From positions 496,001 to 560,000 of the forward strand of contig JADJPO010000002.1 of NCBI GenBank assembly GCA_016713225.1: DNA of 64,000 nucleotides, in the 5' to 3' direction. A program made the position numbers and the translations under genes. Shown piece by piece: positions 62,001 through 64,000 of this stretch (its first letter is position 1; every line of letters starts with the position of its first letter). The notes under the pieces were generated by a model that worked only from the letters and a program-made list of their open reading frames with translations, made no database searches and was not told the DNA's origin. This DNA is from Kineosporiaceae bacterium (GTDB lineage Bacteria > Actinomycetota > Actinomycetes > Actinomycetales > Kineosporiaceae).

Positions 62001-63420
62001 CGCGATGCTCCCAGGCGCGCACCAGCGCGGTGGACAGCACCGGCAACACCCCGGGCCGGTCACGGACCTCGGCCACGGCCAGGTCCGCCAGCGCCGGTTC
62101 GACCCGCAGTCCCACCCGAGCCGCGGGGTCGGTGACGATCCGGCGCAGCTCCTGCTCGTCCGGCGGCCCCACCAGCACCGTCGCCGGTCCGGCCCGGCGG
62201 GCCAGCACGGGGTGCCCGGCGAGCAGCCCGAAGAAGTCCGCACGCAGCACGAGCACGACCCGGGTACCGTCGCGGATCGCCTCGAGCAGCCGGTCGCCGA
62301 ACGCCACCAGCCGCGCGCCGTCATCGGTGAGCAACGCCTCTTCCGCCTGATCGACGACCAGAACCTCCGGCCGGACGGCGAGCGCGCCGTCCAGGGCCTC
62401 GACCGGCTCGGCCCCCGGGACGATCACCGAGACGCCCCAGTCCTGCGACCCCGGAAGGGCGCCGGTCGCCAGGGCCGGGACCAGGCCGGCTCGCACCAGC
62501 GAGGACTTGCCTGCGCCGGACGGCCCCACGACGACCAGAAATCGCTCGTCCACGAGGCGGGCGGCCAGTTCGTCCACCAGCCGCTCGCGGCCGACGAACA
62601 AGGCGGCGTCCGCGGTGTCGTAGCGGGCCAGACCCTTGTAGGGACAGGGTCGCCGGATCTGCGCCGAACCCGCGAGCAGCCCGGGATCCTGCGCCAGGAC
62701 TCTCGCTTCGAGCCGGCGCAGGAGCGGGCCGGGATCCACGCCGAGCCCGTCTCGCAGTTCGACGCGGGCACTCTGGTAGGCCTCCAGCGCATCGCCTTGC
62801 CGTCCCTGGCGGTACAGGGCCAGGATCAGCAGTTCCCACAACCGCTCCCGGTACGGGTCCTCACGCAGCCGTGCCTGCGCTCCGGCGGCCGCAGCCACGG
62901 GATCGCCCGCGTCGAGCTGGGCGGCCGCGAGCGCCTCGATCGCCGACCCGTACAGCTCGACCAGCCTGGCCGCCTCCGCTGCCGGGTAGGTCGTGTCCTG
63001 CAGATCGGCGAACGGTGCGGGCGGACGCCACAGCGCTGTGGCCTCGAGCAGCGCCGGTACGGCGTCGGCGGCCGGCAGGTTCGAGACGCCGAACAGGGTC
63101 TGCTCGAACCGGGTCGCGTCCACCACCTGCGGCGCGACCATCAGCCGGTATCCGCCGTTGCTGCGCTCCAGTTGAACGGGTGCAGCAGCGTCGAGGCGAG
63201 CCAAAGCCTCACGCAGCCGGGCGATATGGCTGATCAGCGTCCGTTCTGCGCTCGGCGGGGCGGCGTTACCCCACGCGGCGTCCACGAGGCTGTCGACCGG
63301 AACCACCTCGCGGGGCCGGACCAGCAGCGCGCAGAGGATCCGGCGAGGAACCGGGCCCCCCACGGATACCGCCCCGTCCGGGCCGTCGACCTGCAACGGG
63401 CCCAGTACCCGCAACATCAT
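58996..63420 (-). CDS. SARP-BTAD-nSTAND-WD40 regulator, 3' frameshift
   Basis: This is a 1474-residue reading. The N-terminal winged helix of the SARP/OmpR type is residues 1-95 (LRVLGPLQVDG...RRILCALLVRP), and the BTAD domain is about 95-250. An nSTAND-type NTPase has P-loop VVVGPSGAGKSSLVRAGLVP (about 296-315) and Walker B-like VLVVDQAEEAL. A membrane segment lies at about 672-695. From ~735 to 1390 there are WD40-like repeats (SPDGTRLVAADHSSVLIW, SPNGRYIAAAGQPPRLTVWD). An extra G in a GGGG run (59231-59234) shifts the end; the other frame gives a normal end DEFEEVLPGRAYEPACA with stop at 59166. AfsR-like signalling with DNA binding is inferred. Confidence 0.85.
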   Translation of the reverse strand: MMLRVLGPLQVDGPDGAVSVGGPVPRRILCALLVRPREVVPVDSLVDAAWGNAAPPSAERTLISHIARLREALARLDAAAPVQLERSNGGYRLMVAPQVVDATRFEQTLFGVSNLPAADAVPALLEATALWRPPAPFADLQDTTYPAAEAARLVELYGSAIEALAAAQLDAGDPVAAAAGAQARLREDPYRERLWELLILALYRQGRQGDALEAYQSARVELRDGLGVDPGPLLRRLEARVLAQDPGLLAGSAQIRRPCPYKGLARYDTADAALFVGRERLVDELAARLVDERFLVVVGPSGAGKSSLVRAGLVPALATGALPGSQDWGVSVIVPGAEPVEALDGALAVRPEVLVVDQAEEALLTDDGARLVAFGDRLLEAIRDGTRVVLVLRADFFGLLAGHPVLARRAGPATVLVGPPDEQELRRIVTDPAARVGLRVEPALADLAVAEVRDRPGVLPVLSTALVRAWEHRDGEALTVAAYRAGGGVAASLQRVGEEAWAAFEDDAQRAAGRRLLLRLALQENGSWVRRWARRADLVRPDDPAAAAALAVLTERRLVIARAEDLGIAHEALLTGWPRLRGWLEDGRSRAEIRERLALAATAWEEGDHDPGELYRGTRLQAALDTAAAGPEDLTTLERTFLAESAAEADRQLDDQRARADRESHGRRRARVVAAVLAVTLAFAASAGAYAITQQRTAQRSALASDAARLGVLARAGGDYDRSLLLAAQALAMDPSPEAESDLFATLLRGDAVTVTLRAPGRAHSIAIAPDSRSVVGVTHAGDVVRWSVFGGPSSTLARLGQTPGEFSFNGVLTTGSQIAVAHDGRLVVGVSSEAGHGSLQLLDATTSRVLERLPVDLFVGWALSRDRRVAMAATPDSIRGLTPGLLIWPLDGPAHEVRRIALGARPITVAACGNAACVLTDRELVRVRLADGVVEGRVALPPNTIDPQRPEAVHKLVVSPDGATLAVTSLDGTLRLLDSRTGRAVRELTGTSGDLQALAFSPDGTRLVAADHSSVLIWRTDITARPERHDVHGGRVSTAEWSADGGTLATLGVDGGVVLLDMTGKRRVGAVLTDALGARTTTLWATEQAIVVGQVTGRLLFVSPLDGTIEPAAERPHGTNAIDSARAGPSGERLITTDYLGASVWDLADRRLLGSVELLTDPPSPDPSSDSAPYYNTASWVSPDGRLAASTPSRAGPVIVDLFTRRVVRRLPPLPPPEAQIEVSVQGWTPDGRSLLITRQLSSAASDLLVVDATSGAVRLRVDTNSALPGETVADPTGRYLVVGTTAGTLLVLGATDGRPFAPALQANDGSVINVSISPNGRYIAAAGQPPRLTVWDTRTFRQVAIPLPLDVNAAEARARFAPDGRLIVATGSVLRAFTIDPAQWLARACREAGRGADAGRVRGSPAGSGLRAGLRLTRSDAEGSRPAAHPQSGCSRVAVGLQRTAASLGRVGGNHPPSPGGPPHGLAHASST
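59045..59061 (-). promoter_or_regulatory. Leader hairpin of the gene at 59024
   Basis: In gene orientation: GGCGGG-AACCA-CCCGCC, ending 20 nt before the start codon, the same distance as the hairpin at 56938-56954. The Shine-Dalgarno follows directly, so it could influence translation or mRNA stability. Confidence 0.65.
59089..59143 (-). promoter_or_regulatory. Tandem 11-bp repeats, probable SARP binding site
   Basis: Five units begin at 59089, 59100, 59111, 59122 and 59133, each 11 bp apart. On the coding strand the best are TCGGGCTGCAG, TCGGGTTGCAG and TCGGGCTACAG. The nearest unit is 65 nt from the start codon, one nt different from the other promoter. They lie just beyond the expected stop of the regulator gene, so the regulator likely acts directly here. 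Confidence 0.78.
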
Positions 63421-63543
63421 TCAGCAACGGTAGTTCGTCGGCAGGGGTTGCCGCATTCAGAGATCGTGAAGCACGGTCGATGTCGACGAGCCAGGAGTTG
63501 GCGTTTCATGGTCGTCGGTCGGGGCCACTCATAGGGTCGTCGC
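63421..63543. other. Divergent promoter region, regulator/GNAT
   Basis: This is a 123-nt gap between divergent starts. It has none of the 11-bp repeats, so the regulator does not seem to bind its own promoter in the same way. Confidence 0.4.
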
Positions 63544-64000
63544 ATGCTGGTCCGAGAAGTGGCTGATCACGAGTGGCATGTCGTTGCCTGGATGTGGCAG
63601 TGCTTCAAACACGACCTCGCGCCCATCGTGTCGGCGCTGCCGTATGCGGATGGCCGGTATGCGACGCAGGGTCTGCCCACGGCGACGACGCCGGACGTGG
63701 CGGGGTACCTGGCGCTGCAGAGCCATCCCAAGACCGGTGATCCATCGCCGGTCGGTTTCGCCGTCGTCGAGGGCCTCGAGGGCCCGCGACGCACGCTGTC
63801 CGCGTTGTGGGTTGCCCCGGTCGCTCGTCGTGCGGGCGTGGGGCTCGTGCTGGCACTCGACGTGATCGGTCGCCATGTCGGCCCGTGGGAGGTTGCCTTC
63901 CAGCACGAGAACGTGGCCGCCGGACGCTTCTGGCGACGGGTCGCCGATCAAGCGTTCGGGCACGGCCACTGGGTGGAGGAGCAGCGTCCCGTGCCAGGAC
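63544..64000 (+). CDS. GNAT-family N-acetyltransferase (partial, runs off window)
   Basis: The visible 152 residues show a GNAT fold: a start with LVREVADHEWHVVAWMWQCF, strand PVGFAVVEGLEG, then SALWVAPVARRAGVGLVLALD, which is the acetyl-CoA-binding R/Q-x-x-G-x-G/A-like segment, and FQHENVAAGRFWRRV, typical of motif B. The 3' end lies outside the window. Substrate unknown. Confidence 0.8.
   Translation, partial: MLVREVADHEWHVVAWMWQCFKHDLAPIVSALPYADGRYATQGLPTATTPDVAGYLALQSHPKTGDPSPVGFAVVEGLEGPRRTLSALWVAPVARRAGVGLVLALDVIGRHVGPWEVAFQHENVAAGRFWRRVADQAFGHGHWVEEQRPVPG

Noticed and set aside
1..64000. CRISPR arrays, rRNA genes, replication origin
   Set aside because: No regularly spaced 25-40 nt repeats, no rRNA sequence, and no DnaA-box cluster were seen.

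Overview
This window is high-GC, gene-dense DNA from an actinomycete. Four things point there: GTG starts and 4-nt ATGA/GTGA overlaps everywhere; a Tad pilus locus beside ssd and a serB-like HAD gene; a conservon (cvnABCD); and the order bldG, anti-sigma, H+-pyrophosphatase, topA, tmk, holB, hydrolase, which matches the Streptomyces core chromosome as I remember it. I cannot name a genus from the sequence alone.

Left part (1-40.3 kb) is core chromosome with intact reading frames. It begins with a response regulator cut by the window edge and, 3 kb away, a LytS-type kinase that probably partners it. Between them lie a SigE-family sigma factor with a membrane partner and a DHH phosphoesterase. 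Next come degenerate HAD and Fic-like genes, two membrane-anchored proteins of unknown function, a HAD-IB phosphatase, a probable 6C small RNA, and the ssd-tadABC-flp-tadE locus with its DEAH helicase. bldG with its anti-sigma-like partner, the proton-pumping pyrophosphatase, a four-gene conservon, topA, an MFS-thymidylate kinase fusion, holB and a lipoprotein hydrolase follow. Then come a short transcription unit with two micro-ORFs, a GGDEF-EAL protein, a DUF5317 protein and tRNA-Thr(CGT).

Middle part (40.3-49.6 kb) is an accessory region anchored on the tRNA-Thr 3' end. About 370 bp, made of the tRNA 3' half plus downstream flank, is repeated directly at 42.56 kb. The 2.2-kb unit between the copies carries an NTF2-like gene and an HTH/nucleotidyltransferase toxin-antitoxin pair. 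A degraded third tRNA 3' half lies at 46.34 kb. Beyond it is an IS21-family element with a 5-bp target duplication. Most genes here are broken (hypothetical, methyltransferase, ArsR, SRPBCC, istB, DHFR-like), so this looks like a decaying integration hotspot.

Right part (49.6-64 kb) returns to intact genes. A glycerol-3-phosphate acyltransferase, a HAD-PlsC fusion and a WS/DGAT form a triacylglycerol or wax ester operon. The last block is the most unusual. A 1474-codon SARP-BTAD-nSTAND-WD40 regulator sits upstream of two membrane proteins and a vanadium-haloperoxidase-like enzyme. Both target promoters carry four to five tandem 11-bp repeats resembling SARP heptamers at the same distance from the start codon, followed by a conserved leader hairpin. 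This reads as a dedicated regulator with its own small regulon.
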